Source of the DNA: Marinobacterium alkalitolerans
GTDB taxonomy: Bacteria; Pseudomonadota; Gammaproteobacteria; Pseudomonadales; Balneatricaceae
Direction of reading: 5' to 3'
Length of the DNA stretch: 64,000 nt
NCBI RefSeq assembly: GCF_017776525.1
Contig: NZ_JACVEW010000017.1
Location: 1 to 64,000, forward strand
Part shown: piece after piece, positions 1 to 7,918 of the stretch
Numbering within the stretch: the first letter of the stretch is position 1
Layout of the letters: each line of letters starts with the position of its first letter
Program-made: the position numbers and the translations under genes
The notes under the pieces: generated by a model
The model's database searches: none
Seen by the model: the letters and a program-made list of their open reading frames with translations, nothing else
Told to the model about the DNA's origin: nothing

Positions 1-113
1 GAGTGTTTGGTCGCACTCTCATTTTACTCACTTGGATTCAGGCTTTCTCATTTGCTGCCATTTATGGGACAGCAGTGCCACCAAGGGCCCCTTTTAACAC
101 TCTGCCGCCCGCG

Positions 114-1469
114 TCATCGCACAGGCTGTCGCATGGTGACAAACTCTTCTGCCGCCGTGGGGTGAATGCCGATAGTGCTGTCAAAAACAGCCTTGGTTGC
201 ACCGGCTTTCAAAGCAACGCCCATGCCCTGAATGATTTCACCGGCGTCAGGCCCTACCATGTGGATACCCAGCACACGGTCCGTTTCTGCATCCACGATC
301 ATTTTCATCAAGGTACGTTCATCACTGCCACTGAGGGTATGTTTCAATGCCCTGAACTCGGATTTGAACACCTTGACGGCCCCATGGCGCGCCCGCACAT
401 CTTCCTCGGTGAGACCGACAGTGCCAATGTTGGGCTGACAGAACACCGCCGTCGGAATCAGATCGTAGTCCACGTCCGGTGAGCCGTCGGCGTAAAGATG
501 CTTCACCAGCGCCATGCCTTCAGCCAGCGCCACCGGGGTCAGCTGCACGCGGTCAGTCACGTCGCCAATGGCGTAAATGGAAGGCACGGACGTCTGAAAC
601 TGTTCGTTCACGATGACCGCACCATTATCTCGGGTAGCGACACCGGTCTCTTCCAGCCCTAACCCCTGAATGTTGGGAACACGACCGGTTGCATAGAGTA
701 TCTGGTCAGCCTCCAGCTTGCGGCCGTCCGTCAACTCCGCTTCAAGACGCCCGTTGTCCAGCTTGCGAATGGCTGTGATATTGGTATTGAATTCCAGGTT
801 CACGCCTTTTTTGGCCACTTCCTGAGCCGTGTACTCACGGATTTCCTGATCAAACCCTCGCAGGAACAGGTCACCCCGGTAAATCAGGTGTGTTTTGGCT
901 CCCAGGCCGGCAAAGATACCGGCAAACTCAACCGCGATGTAACCGCCGCCCACGACCAGCACATCCTCGGGGAATGTTTCCAGATCAAACACCTCGTTGG
1001 AGCTGATTACATGCTCCTTGCCGGGCAGATCGGGAATATAGGGCCATCCGCCTGTCGCCACCAGTATCCGCTCGGCGGTATAACGCTGATCACCCACGGC
1101 CACCTCATGGGGCCCGATCACACGGGCACGGCCATGAATCAGGGTACAGCCGGCATTTTCCAGCAGACCGGTGTAGATCCCGTTCAGGCGCTGAATCTCG
1201 CGGGTCTTGTTATCTCTGAGCACGGACCAGTTGAAGTCAACCAACTTGGCTTCCAGGCCAAAGCCGGCTGCCTCATGAAATGCTTCCGCATAGTGAGAGG
1301 CATAGACGTACAGCTTCTTGGGCACACAGCCGACGTTGACACAGGTCCCTCCCAGGTAACGGTCTTCCGCCACCGCGACCCGCACACCTTCGGCCGCAGC
1401 CATGCGGCCTGCACGAACACCGCCTGAACCGGCGCCAATTACAAACAGGTCATAATCAAATTCAGCCAC
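114..1469 (-). CDS. gor: Glutathione-disulfide reductase
   Basis: Cytosolic FAD flavoenzyme that reduces glutathione disulfide with NADPH, keeping the thiol pool reduced. The N-terminal FAD motif GAGSGG is followed by the redox-active disulfide GGTCVNVGC (Cys43 and Cys48). The central NADPH fold [11 protein letters not shown] is followed by an arginine (LIYRGD), as expected for NADPH over NADH. The C-terminus carries the catalytic HPTAAEE His-Glu pair. I chose a GTG start because AAGGAGG lies four bases upstream on the minus strand; this gives 451 residues, matching the E. coli enzyme (450). The reading frame is open further upstream but that part has no family similarity. Divergent from xthA; the roughly 170 bp between them should hold both promoters. 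Confidence 0.95.
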   Translation of the reverse strand: MAEFDYDLFVIGAGSGGVRAGRMAAAEGVRVAVAEDRYLGGTCVNVGCVPKKLYVYASHYAEAFHEAAGFGLEAKLVDFNWSVLRDNKTREIQRLNGIYTGLLENAGCTLIHGRARVIGPHEVAVGDQRYTAERILVATGGWPYIPDLPGKEHVISSNEVFDLETFPEDVLVVGGGYIAVEFAGIFAGLGAKTHLIYRGDLFLRGFDQEIREYTAQEVAKKGVNLEFNTNITAIRKLDNGRLEAELTDGRKLEADQILYATGRVPNIQGLGLEETGVATRDNGAVIVNEQFQTSVPSIYAIGDVTDRVQLTPVALAEGMALVKHLYADGSPDVDYDLIPTAVFCQPNIGTVGLTEEDVRARHGAVKVFKSEFRALKHTLSGSDERTLMKMIVDAETDRVLGIHMVGPDAGEIIQGMGVALKAGATKAVFDSTIGIHPTAAEEFVTMRQPVR

Positions 1470-1639
1470 TGTGCCTCCTTGAGTCCAAACCATTTCAATC
1501 TGCATTGTAACCACCGTGAATGGCGCTGGACCAATTAAATTCGTGGCCCCGGCTGATAAAAGCAGGCAATCAGGCCGGGGCAGGCCTCTGAACATTTCTG
1601 TTATGATGCGCGCTCGATGTAACAACTGGCAGGAACAAC

Positions 1640-2455
1640 ATGAAGCTCATCTCTTTCAACACCAACGGTATTCGTGCGCGCATGCATCAGCTGGAAGCCG
1701 TCATCAACGCTTACCAACCGGACGTTATCGGGATACAGGAAACCAAGGTCGCTGATGAGCAGTTCCCACTGGAGCAGATTCAGGCACTGGGATACCACGC
1801 GGTATTTCACGGCCAGAAAACCCACTACGGAGTCTGCCTGCTCTCCCGGGTACCGGCCGTGAACGTTCAATATGGCTTTGAAGGTGATGAGCCCGAGGCC
1901 CAGCGCCGCATGATCATGGCTGATTTTCCGGCTGAGGATGGCACGCTGGTGCGCGTACTGAACGGCTACTTTCCGCAGGGTGAAAATATTGAGCACCCCG
2001 TCAAGTTCCCGGCCAAGCGCCGTTTTTATGCAGACCTGCTGGCCCACCTTGAGGCACATTGCAGCCCGGACCAGCCGCTGGCGGTCATGGGCGACCTGAA
2101 CATATCCCCCACCGACAAGGACATCGGTATCGGCGAGCCCAACCGCAAGCGCTGGCTTCGCACGGGCAAGACCAGTTTTCAGCCCGAAGAGCGGGAATGG
2201 TTACAAAAGCTGTACGACTGGGGACTGACGGATACCTTCAGACATCTGCATCCGGATGAAGAGCGCCTGTTCAGCTGGTTTGACTATCGCAGCAAGGGCT
2301 TTGATGACGACCCCAAGCGCGGCCTGCGTATCGACGCCATCATGGCGACGCCACCCTTGCTGGAGAAGTGTGTCGAAGCCGGGATCGACTATGACATTCG
2401 GGGCATGGAGAAACCGTCTGACCATGCCCCGGTCTGGGCCCGCTTTTTTGACTAG
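1640..2455 (+). CDS. xthA: Exodeoxyribonuclease III
   Basis: AP endonuclease and 3'-5' exonuclease of base excision repair, in the exonuclease/endonuclease/phosphatase fold. At 271 residues it aligns end to end with E. coli XthA (268). Visible signatures are IQETK with metal-binding Glu34, GDLNISPTD, the [13 protein letters not shown] segment and the terminal KPSDHAPVW with the catalytic histidine (about residue 262). The ATG is preceded by CAGGAACAAC as a ribosome site. A TATGAT hexamer about 45 bp upstream is a possible -10, without a clear -35. The stop codon overlaps the stop of the convergent UspE-like gene in a shared CTAG. Confidence 0.96.
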   Translation: MKLISFNTNGIRARMHQLEAVINAYQPDVIGIQETKVADEQFPLEQIQALGYHAVFHGQKTHYGVCLLSRVPAVNVQYGFEGDEPEAQRRMIMADFPAEDGTLVRVLNGYFPQGENIEHPVKFPAKRRFYADLLAHLEAHCSPDQPLAVMGDLNISPTDKDIGIGEPNRKRWLRTGKTSFQPEEREWLQKLYDWGLTDTFRHLHPDEERLFSWFDYRSKGFDDDPKRGLRIDAIMATPPLLEKCVEAGIDYDIRGMEKPSDHAPVWARFFD

Positions 2456-3390
2456 AACTCCGACACCGGGCAGTGAAAGCTGTCCGGTTTGATGATCAAC
2501 AGGTCGCTGTCCACCCGCTCCAACAGCCGTTCCGCCGAGCTGCCCAATAGCATGCGGTCCACAAAACCGCGTGCAAGGGAACCCATCACCAGTACATCCA
2601 CACTGGTACACTCTACCCATTCCGGTATCACGCTGCTCAACTCCCCTTCCAGAAGGTGAACACAGGGATCATCAACCTTCAGGTTCATGGGCTTGATCAA
2701 CTCGCCAATGCGATCACGGTGCTCCTGTCTGACCTTCTTCTGCAGCGCCTCGAAATCCATCACCATGTGCTCGTCGAAAATGGCCGAATGGGGCAGGGTC
2801 TGAAACACGTGAACCACGTGCAGCTCACCATCCAGCTGGCTGGCCATTGCCTGCGCATGAGCCAGTATTTTCTGGTCCAGCTCGGCCGTTTCGTCATCCA
2901 GATGGAAGGGATCAATGGCGGCTGCCACGATGGGCCGGCTGTTCCACTGATGTTTCTTGCTCAACAACAATGGCGCAGGGCACTGACGCAACAGCCGCCA
3001 GTCCGGTGCGCCCATTAAACGGTGCAACAGGTCCGGATGCGTGTCCGGTGCGTGTATCACCAGGTCCGGATGAAACCGGAGCGCCTTTCTGACCAGCGCT
3101 TCCGCTTCGTCTCGCTCCCAGGCCACATCCGCACCTGCCGTTACCCCCAGATGCTCCAGTTTGTCGGCATTGGATTGCAGGCCTTTTTCCAGCTTGCGCA
3201 ATACGGACTGAATGGCGTGCTGCCGGCCATCGGGATCAAACAGCTTACTACCTTCCAATGACGCCGAGTATGTCTGGCTGAAGAGCTCTACGGTGGCTTC
3301 GGGATGCAACAGACCCCGAACCTTCACGAGCAGCTCACTGCGGTGCTCGTCCTGCTTAAGGTGCACTAACAAACGATTGTAACCACTCAT
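2452..3390 (-). CDS. uspE: UspE-like tandem universal stress protein
   Basis: Soluble protein of 312 residues built from two universal stress protein domains (about 1-150 and 155-305). The second domain carries a G-x2-G-x9-G-like nucleotide-binding segment ([22 protein letters not shown]), the first a degenerate one near HRLMGAPDW. This two-domain form is typical of UspE, linked in enterobacteria to stress survival and aggregation; the role here is inferred. I started at the ATG preceded by AGGAGGGCAAAAT rather than at an upstream in-frame start lacking such a site. Convergent with xthA with a 3-4 bp overlap at the stops. Confidence 0.85.
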   Translation of the reverse strand: MSGYNRLLVHLKQDEHRSELLVKVRGLLHPEATVELFSQTYSASLEGSKLFDPDGRQHAIQSVLRKLEKGLQSNADKLEHLGVTAGADVAWERDEAEALVRKALRFHPDLVIHAPDTHPDLLHRLMGAPDWRLLRQCPAPLLLSKKHQWNSRPIVAAAIDPFHLDDETAELDQKILAHAQAMASQLDGELHVVHVFQTLPHSAIFDEHMVMDFEALQKKVRQEHRDRIGELIKPMNLKVDDPCVHLLEGELSSVIPEWVECTSVDVLVMGSLARGFVDRMLLGSSAERLLERVDSDLLIIKPDSFHCPVSEF

Positions 3391-3511
3391 ATTTTGCCCT
3401 CCTGTCATCACCTTCAGAATAGACTCCAAACAAGGGAGAGCAACTGATGCACATCAAGCGCGAGTCCTGGCAGCAGCCATGGTATGATTCATGATCGGTT
3501 TATAGTCTGGA

Positions 3512-4804
3512 GTGTTTGACCGGGTGCTGCTCAGGTTCATTTTTCTCATTCTGCCCCTGTTCATTCTGCCGGTTCCGCTGCTGCTGGAGCCCTGGCTGAC
3601 GGCGCTTGGCGATGCTGAAAAAATGCTCGCCGGTACGCTGCCGGCATTGCTCGCCGTCGTGGTAGTGCTGCTGGGGCTGGGCCTGAAACATTACCGAGCC
3701 GTCTGGCTCAGTCTGCACCTGCTGCTGGTCGGATCCGTATTACAGCTACTCGCCGCCCAGCCGGACGAAAACCCGGCCCGTTATACGGCCCTCCTGCTGG
3801 CCAGCGCCAGCCTGCCCCTGCTGCAACTGCTGCTCTTGATGTTGCCCGAGCGTCACCTGCTGTCGCGCTATGGCCTCCGGCGCCTGATCCTGCTGTTCGG
3901 GCCTTATGCGACTCTGCTCCTGCTCTGGCATTATGCCCCCCTGATGCTGACTGAGTGGCTCTTCACCCTGCCCCCGTCCCTGCTTGAATATACCTTTGCC
4001 GGTTTCACCCTCAGTCACGGTGCTCTGGCCTGGAACGCCCTGTTGGTTTTCCTGTGCCTGGGTTTTGTGAAGTACCGGCCCGTCGATACGGTCATCACCA
4101 TCGCACTGACAGTCGCCATGCTGATCGGCCTTTCCAGACCCGACACACCACTGATTGGCAACAGCTACCACCTGCTGGCCCAACTGATGCTGGTGGGAAC
4201 ATTGATTCACCACGGCTACAGCATGGCGTTTCTCGACACCCTCACCGGTGTACCCGGACGCAGGGCACTCGAACACCTGCTGCACTCTCCGGGGCGTCGC
4301 TATGTCGTTGCGATGCTGGACATTGACCATTTCAAGCAGTTCAACGACCGCTATGGCCACGACACGGGAGATCAGGTCCTGCGCATGGTCGCCACGCAGC
4401 TATCCAGTGTTAAGGCCGGCGGGCGGCTGTTTCGTTACGGGGGCGAAGAGTTCACCATTGTGTTTCGAGGCAAACAGGAGGGAGAAGCCCTGCTGGCACT
4501 GGAGCAGGTTCGAGAGCGTGTGGCCAACTATCCACTTGCAATCAGGGATCAGGGCCGTCCCAAGGATGATACCGCTGGCCGTCAGAAGCGCCACAACAAG
4601 GAGGCGCGCAAGACCGTCAATGTAACCATCAGTATCGGTGCCTGCGAAAATGAGCCGGGCGAAACCCCGGAACAGGTGATCAAACGTGCCGACAAGGCAC
4701 TTTATCTGGCCAAGGAACAGGGCCGTAACTGCGTTCGTACCGGTAGAGAGCGGCCCCGCTCAAGGCGTCGAAGCCGCTCGGATTTTGCCCGCGAAGCAGG
4801 CTAG
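3512..4804 (+). CDS. Membrane diguanylate cyclase (GGEEF)
   Basis: Predicted inner-membrane cyclic di-GMP synthase. Residues 1-235 hold six to seven hydrophobic segments with no named sensor domain that I can recognise. Residues 240-410 form a GGDEF domain: DTLTGVPGRRAL, the metal site DIDHFKQFNDRYGHDTGD, and the active loop GGEEF at 310-314. The position of the product-inhibition site before GGEEF reads VKAG, not RxxD, so feedback inhibition at the I-site is unlikely. The tail is basic (RPRSRRRSRSD). The start is uncertain: GTG at 3512 has no spaced ribosome site, while a GTG at 3524 has GGAG 11 bases upstream. The end shares CTAG with the convergent permease gene. Confidence 0.88.
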   Translation: MFDRVLLRFIFLILPLFILPVPLLLEPWLTALGDAEKMLAGTLPALLAVVVVLLGLGLKHYRAVWLSLHLLLVGSVLQLLAAQPDENPARYTALLLASASLPLLQLLLLMLPERHLLSRYGLRRLILLFGPYATLLLLWHYAPLMLTEWLFTLPPSLLEYTFAGFTLSHGALAWNALLVFLCLGFVKYRPVDTVITIALTVAMLIGLSRPDTPLIGNSYHLLAQLMLVGTLIHHGYSMAFLDTLTGVPGRRALEHLLHSPGRRYVVAMLDIDHFKQFNDRYGHDTGDQVLRMVATQLSSVKAGGRLFRYGGEEFTIVFRGKQEGEALLALEQVRERVANYPLAIRDQGRPKDDTAGRQKRHNKEARKTVNVTISIGACENEPGETPEQVIKRADKALYLAKEQGRNCVRTGRERPRSRRRSRSDFAREAG

Positions 4805-6204
4805 CGATTGCCGTACTCTTCAGCACGCTCTTCTATGTGAATCGGCTCTTCCGGTGCTTCTCCTGCATGTTCCTGCAGCGCCTTTCTGGAGCGCTTTTCA
4901 AACAGCAGATACAGCAGAATACCCACCGCCAGTCCATAGGCCGCACCGTATACGGACAGCACAACCCCCATGGTGCCGGCGACGCCCATTGAAGTCGCAT
5001 TATCGATCTGTTCAACGCCCACACTGATACACAGGTAACCTGTAATCAGAAGCGTCAACGACAGAGCAATCGGCAGGACGGGCTTGAATACGGTCACCAG
5101 CGGGAGCATGAACAGCGCAATGAAGCCCACGATCCAGAAAATACTGGCACCACTGTAGATCGTATCCATCGCCTTGCGGCCATACCGATAGCGCTCGGCA
5201 ATGGTCGCCATGGCACCCGTAAACAGCGGCCCCGCCAGCCCCGGATAAGGCGCCAGCAGCGAGTGCATCAGGTTGCGCAGCGCTGTCACCAGATGAACAC
5301 GGTCAACGTTGACTTCAATCTTTTCGTCCGGACGCAGGTGGTCCACCCGGTCCAGCAGGCTCTTGCCCACGATGATGTCCCCAAAGGCGATGATGTAGGC
5401 AATGATCGCCGTCGGCAGCGCCATCCAGAGAATATCCAGACTGGGCAGACCGACACCAAACACGGTGTAATCCAGCATCTTGTCAAAGGCCGGCGACGTC
5501 AGGCCAAACTGAACATCCGGCACCGGATACTCACCGGCAACCCAGCCGATTATCATCGCAACGATTGCTCCGGGCACCATGCCGTAGCCTGCGATGATGC
5601 GCGCCCAGCGGTGTTGCTCGGTCCAGTCACGAAACGAGAGCGAGAACAGAATATATCCGGTCACCGCACCGCCTATGATCAGCGAGATCGGCGTTTGCGC
5701 CAGGCGCCCCCCTTCCACGATTTCGCCGGAAATTGCGGCAATGCCGGCGCCCATCAGGATGCCGCCCTTGATCGATGCCGGGAACAGATCGACCAGCTTA
5801 CTGCCCAGACGTGTCACCCCCAGCACAAAAAAGATCAGCGTGACCACTAACTGCAGACCAATGAGTGCACGAATGGCATCAGGGCCCGGTTCAAAGTTGC
5901 CCAGATACAGGCCAACCACCGGGATGGCAGGCGTAATCCAGCCCGGCACCATGGGCACCCCCAGAATGGTGGGCAGCATAAAGCCAAAACCGCAGACCAC
6001 GACAAACGCAAGCGCCACGTCATACGGCAGTCCGAGGTATTTTTCCAACAACGGGATCATGGCCATGCCGACCACGAACATGATAAGCGCCTGAATGGTT
6101 TCCGGCCATTCCCAGCGATGATGAATCAAAGGCAGGCGGACCTTGAAAGGTCCCAGTTTCCAGTACGGGTGTTCGGCACCGTGTTCACGCCGATAAATGC
6201 CCAT
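4801..6204 (-). CDS. NCS2/SLC23-like membrane permease
   Basis: Polytopic inner-membrane transporter of 467 residues with about 12-14 hydrophobic segments and the overall look of the NCS2/SulP (APC-like, 7+7 inverted repeat) superfamily: an early GVPMVPGWITPAIPV segment, and a central AYIIAFGDIIVGKSLLDRV in the place where NCS2 proteins carry their substrate-site signature. Substrate cannot be read from the sequence; purine, vitamin C-like or oxyanion substrates are all possible. The ATG has AAGGAAG seven bases upstream. It diverges from a BigR-type ArsR regulator across an intergenic region with inverted repeats, so it is the likely target of that regulator (inference). The C-terminal tail is acidic and soluble. 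Confidence 0.7.
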   Translation of the reverse strand: MGIYRREHGAEHPYWKLGPFKVRLPLIHHRWEWPETIQALIMFVVGMAMIPLLEKYLGLPYDVALAFVVVCGFGFMLPTILGVPMVPGWITPAIPVVGLYLGNFEPGPDAIRALIGLQLVVTLIFFVLGVTRLGSKLVDLFPASIKGGILMGAGIAAISGEIVEGGRLAQTPISLIIGGAVTGYILFSLSFRDWTEQHRWARIIAGYGMVPGAIVAMIIGWVAGEYPVPDVQFGLTSPAFDKMLDYTVFGVGLPSLDILWMALPTAIIAYIIAFGDIIVGKSLLDRVDHLRPDEKIEVNVDRVHLVTALRNLMHSLLAPYPGLAGPLFTGAMATIAERYRYGRKAMDTIYSGASIFWIVGFIALFMLPLVTVFKPVLPIALSLTLLITGYLCISVGVEQIDNATSMGVAGTMGVVLSVYGAAYGLAVGILLYLLFEKRSRKALQEHAGEAPEEPIHIEERAEEYGNR

Positions 6205-6328
6205 AGTTGCTTCCTTGTAGTGCTAATCGGAGGGATAACACTGCGGATGAGATATAAGTAATATCCCTAACCCGCAGCTGGGCACGAAAGGTACTGGGCG
6301 ACGTTAAACAAGTCGAGTTGTCGACAAT

Positions 6329-6358
6329 CAACTTTAGTCGCTATTGCAACTAAAGTTG
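6329..6358. promoter_or_regulatory. Inverted repeat, candidate operator
   Basis: Perfect 10 bp arms CAACTTTAGT and ACTAAAGTTG are separated by 10 bp, in the 287 bp between the permease and the ArsR-family gene. A separate perfect palindrome TTGTCGACAA sits just upstream at 6318-6327. Spacing of one helical turn between arms suits a dimeric regulator. It could equally form an RNA hairpin in the permease leader. Assignment to the neighbouring regulator is inference. Confidence 0.5.
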
Positions 6359-6371
6359 TGCCCTCGTGAAT

Positions 6372-6390
6372 ACCCGTTTTTAAAAAGGGT
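6372..6390. promoter_or_regulatory. AT-rich quasi-palindrome near arsR promoter
   Basis: ACCC-g-TTTTT/AAAAA-GGGT is symmetric apart from one extra base and is followed by TATAC (6391-6395) and GTATA (6411-6415), which themselves form a spaced inverted repeat. The AT-rich stretch 6377-6430 is the likely promoter zone for the regulator gene and might be an autoregulatory site. No clean -35/-10 pair could be chosen. Confidence 0.35.
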
Positions 6391-6491
6391 TATACTTTTA
6401 TAAAACCTCAGTATATTAGAGAAATAGGATTGACTGTCCGATTACGATAAACTTGCGCCCCATAACAAGATCGGAGTAGAAGCTTACGGAC

Positions 6492-6833
6492 ATGGCCACA
6501 CAGATCTCACCCACCGCACTGCCCAGTGAAAGTCTGGCACTAATGAAAGAAAACGCTGCTGCTGCAGCCAAGTTGATGCGCGTGTTGGGCAATGACAGTC
6601 GTTTGCTGATCCTGTGCTACCTGGATGGCAAGGAGCTCTCCGTTTCCGAGCTGAACAGCTGTCTGGACCTGAGCCAGTCCGCCCTGTCTCAGCATTTGGC
6701 CGTCCTGCGCCGCGACGGCCTTGTGCGTACCCGGCGCGAGTCACAGACCATCTACTACTCGCTCAATGGCGATACTGCCATTACCATCATCCGCACCCTG
6801 CACCAGCTTTTCTGCGCCGATTCACGGCACTGA
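6492..6833 (+). CDS. BigR/SqrR-type ArsR-family regulator
   Basis: Winged-helix repressor of 113 residues. The recognition region ELSVSELNSCLDLSQSAL is typical of ArsR proteins. The regulator lacks the metal-site ELCVCDL motif of ArsR/SmtB, but has LILC42YL and LFC108AD, the same two positions as the cysteine pair of Xylella BigR (Cys42, Cys108) and its relatives SqrR and YgaV, which sense sulfane sulfur or oxidation by forming a di/tetrasulfide or disulfide. An extra Cys62 lies in the helix before the recognition helix. By family knowledge it should derepress target genes when persulfides accumulate. Divergent from the NCS2-like permease, its probable target; convergent with azlD. Confidence 0.85.
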   Translation: MATQISPTALPSESLALMKENAAAAAKLMRVLGNDSRLLILCYLDGKELSVSELNSCLDLSQSALSQHLAVLRRDGLVRTRRESQTIYYSLNGDTAITIIRTLHQLFCADSRH

Positions 6834-6869
6834 TCGCACGTCACAGGTTGTCGACAGATTTGCGTGTGA

Positions 6870-7199
6870 TCAGGCCATAACCCCGCTCTGGGTCAAAAAC
6901 ATGTACAGCCCGGTGCCCGAGAGGATGCTGATCAGCGGGTTGCGCCACAGCAGGTGCAACAGCGTGACGAGCAGCAAGGCCGTCAGCGACGGCAACAACG
7001 CCTCCCCGGTGACGAACGCATCCTTGAGCGCATACATGAGCAGCAGCACCATCAGTACCGGAGGCAGATAACGTCCAAGGTGCTTCAGTAGCGGATGGTC
7101 GGCCCAGCGATACAGCAGCACAAAGGGCAACAGCCGCGTCAGGAATGTGGCCGCAGCCGCGACCGCAATGAACGTCAAAAGATACGCAGTCGATTCCAC
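6870..7199 (-). CDS. azlD: AzlD-family branched-chain amino acid exporter subunit
   Basis: Small membrane protein of 109 residues with four hydrophobic segments and the family signature AATFLTRLLPFVLL near the N-terminus. AzlD is the small partner of AzlC; the pair exports branched-chain amino acids or analogues in characterised cases (BrnFE, YgaZH). The GTG start is well supported by GAGGAGG eight bases upstream and lies 25 bp inside the 3' end of azlC, so the two are translationally coupled. Confidence 0.85.
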   Translation of the reverse strand: MESTAYLLTFIAVAAAATFLTRLLPFVLLYRWADHPLLKHLGRYLPPVLMVLLLMYALKDAFVTGEALLPSLTALLLVTLLHLLWRNPLISILSGTGLYMFLTQSGVMA

Positions 7200-7870
7200 T
7201 CAACACCTCCTCGGGCCATCAGCAACAGGGACACCGCCATTGCGATCGACAGCATCAGCATGTTGTCCGGACTGATCAGCAGCGCCATAACCCCTATGGC
7301 AACCGCCAGTGCGAACACCTGTGGACGTTGAACAGAGCGATACTGTTCAATGGTCAGCACCATGAACAGGGCCGGCAGGGTAAACTCGATTCCGGCTGTG
7401 GAGTAATCGATCTGTCCTCCCAGCCAGGCGCCCAGTGTGCAACCCGTGACCCAGTATGCATGGTTCAGTGCGGCAACCCTGAACTGGAGCCGGGAGCGCA
7501 GCGCTTCGCATTTGATCTGCAGCATCGTCAGCAGTGAATAGGTTTCGTCGGTCAGCGCAAAAATGAGATACCAGCGCCGACCGCCCTTCAGCTTGAGCGT
7601 GCTCAGCAATGACAGGCCATAGACCATATGGCGCGCATTCAGCAGCAGGGTCGCGACAAAGACCTCGACCAGGCCGGCATGGTTTGCCAGCAGGCCCACG
7701 GCCAGAAACTGCCCTGCACCGGCGTAGATCACCAGCCCCATCAGGGTTGCATAGAGCCAGTGATAGCCAAGGTCTGCAAACATGACGCCGAAAGCGGCGC
7801 CCAACGGGATATATCCAAACAGCACCGGCAGCGACAGCTTGAGTGCTGAAGAAGAGTCATACGTCGTCAT
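7175..7870 (-). CDS. azlC: AzlC-family branched-chain amino acid exporter
   Basis: Inner-membrane protein of 231 residues with the AzlC signature near the N-terminus (LPVLFGYIPLGAAFGVMF) and the AGAGQFLAVGLL segment, followed by LNARHMVYGLSL, all typical of the family. It works with AzlD as a small exporter of branched-chain or related amino acids. The ATG has only a weak ribosome site (ACGGATAATC). It lies 48 bp downstream of the acetyltransferase gene, separated by a GC-rich hairpin, so it may be expressed partly by read-through. Confidence 0.85.
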   Translation of the reverse strand: MTTYDSSSALKLSLPVLFGYIPLGAAFGVMFADLGYHWLYATLMGLVIYAGAGQFLAVGLLANHAGLVEVFVATLLLNARHMVYGLSLLSTLKLKGGRRWYLIFALTDETYSLLTMLQIKCEALRSRLQFRVAALNHAYWVTGCTLGAWLGGQIDYSTAGIEFTLPALFMVLTIEQYRSVQRPQVFALAVAIGVMALLISPDNMLMLSIAMAVSLLLMARGGVEWNRLRIF

Positions 7871-7878
7871 GATTATCC

Positions 7879-7899
7879 GTGCCGCCGGAGCGGCGGCAC
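7879..7899. terminator. GC-rich intercistronic hairpin
   Basis: A 9 bp perfect stem (GTGCCGCCG / CGGCGGCAC) with a 3-base loop lies between the stop of the acetyltransferase gene and azlC on the minus strand. No T-run follows, so it is more likely an attenuator or mRNA-stabilising stem than a full intrinsic terminator. Confidence 0.5.
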
Positions 7900-7918
7900 A
7901 TCCTTCCGGAAAGTCGAT

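Noticed and set aside
1..113. Gene fragment at the left edge
   Set aside because: The plus-strand open frame covering this region is an overlap with the antisense of gor; no protein sense or RNA gene seen in the first 113 bases.
6847..6856. Second copy of GTTGTCGACA after the ArsR-family gene, as possible second operator
   Set aside because: It is ten bases centred on a SalI-like palindrome between two convergent stops; too short and badly placed to support.
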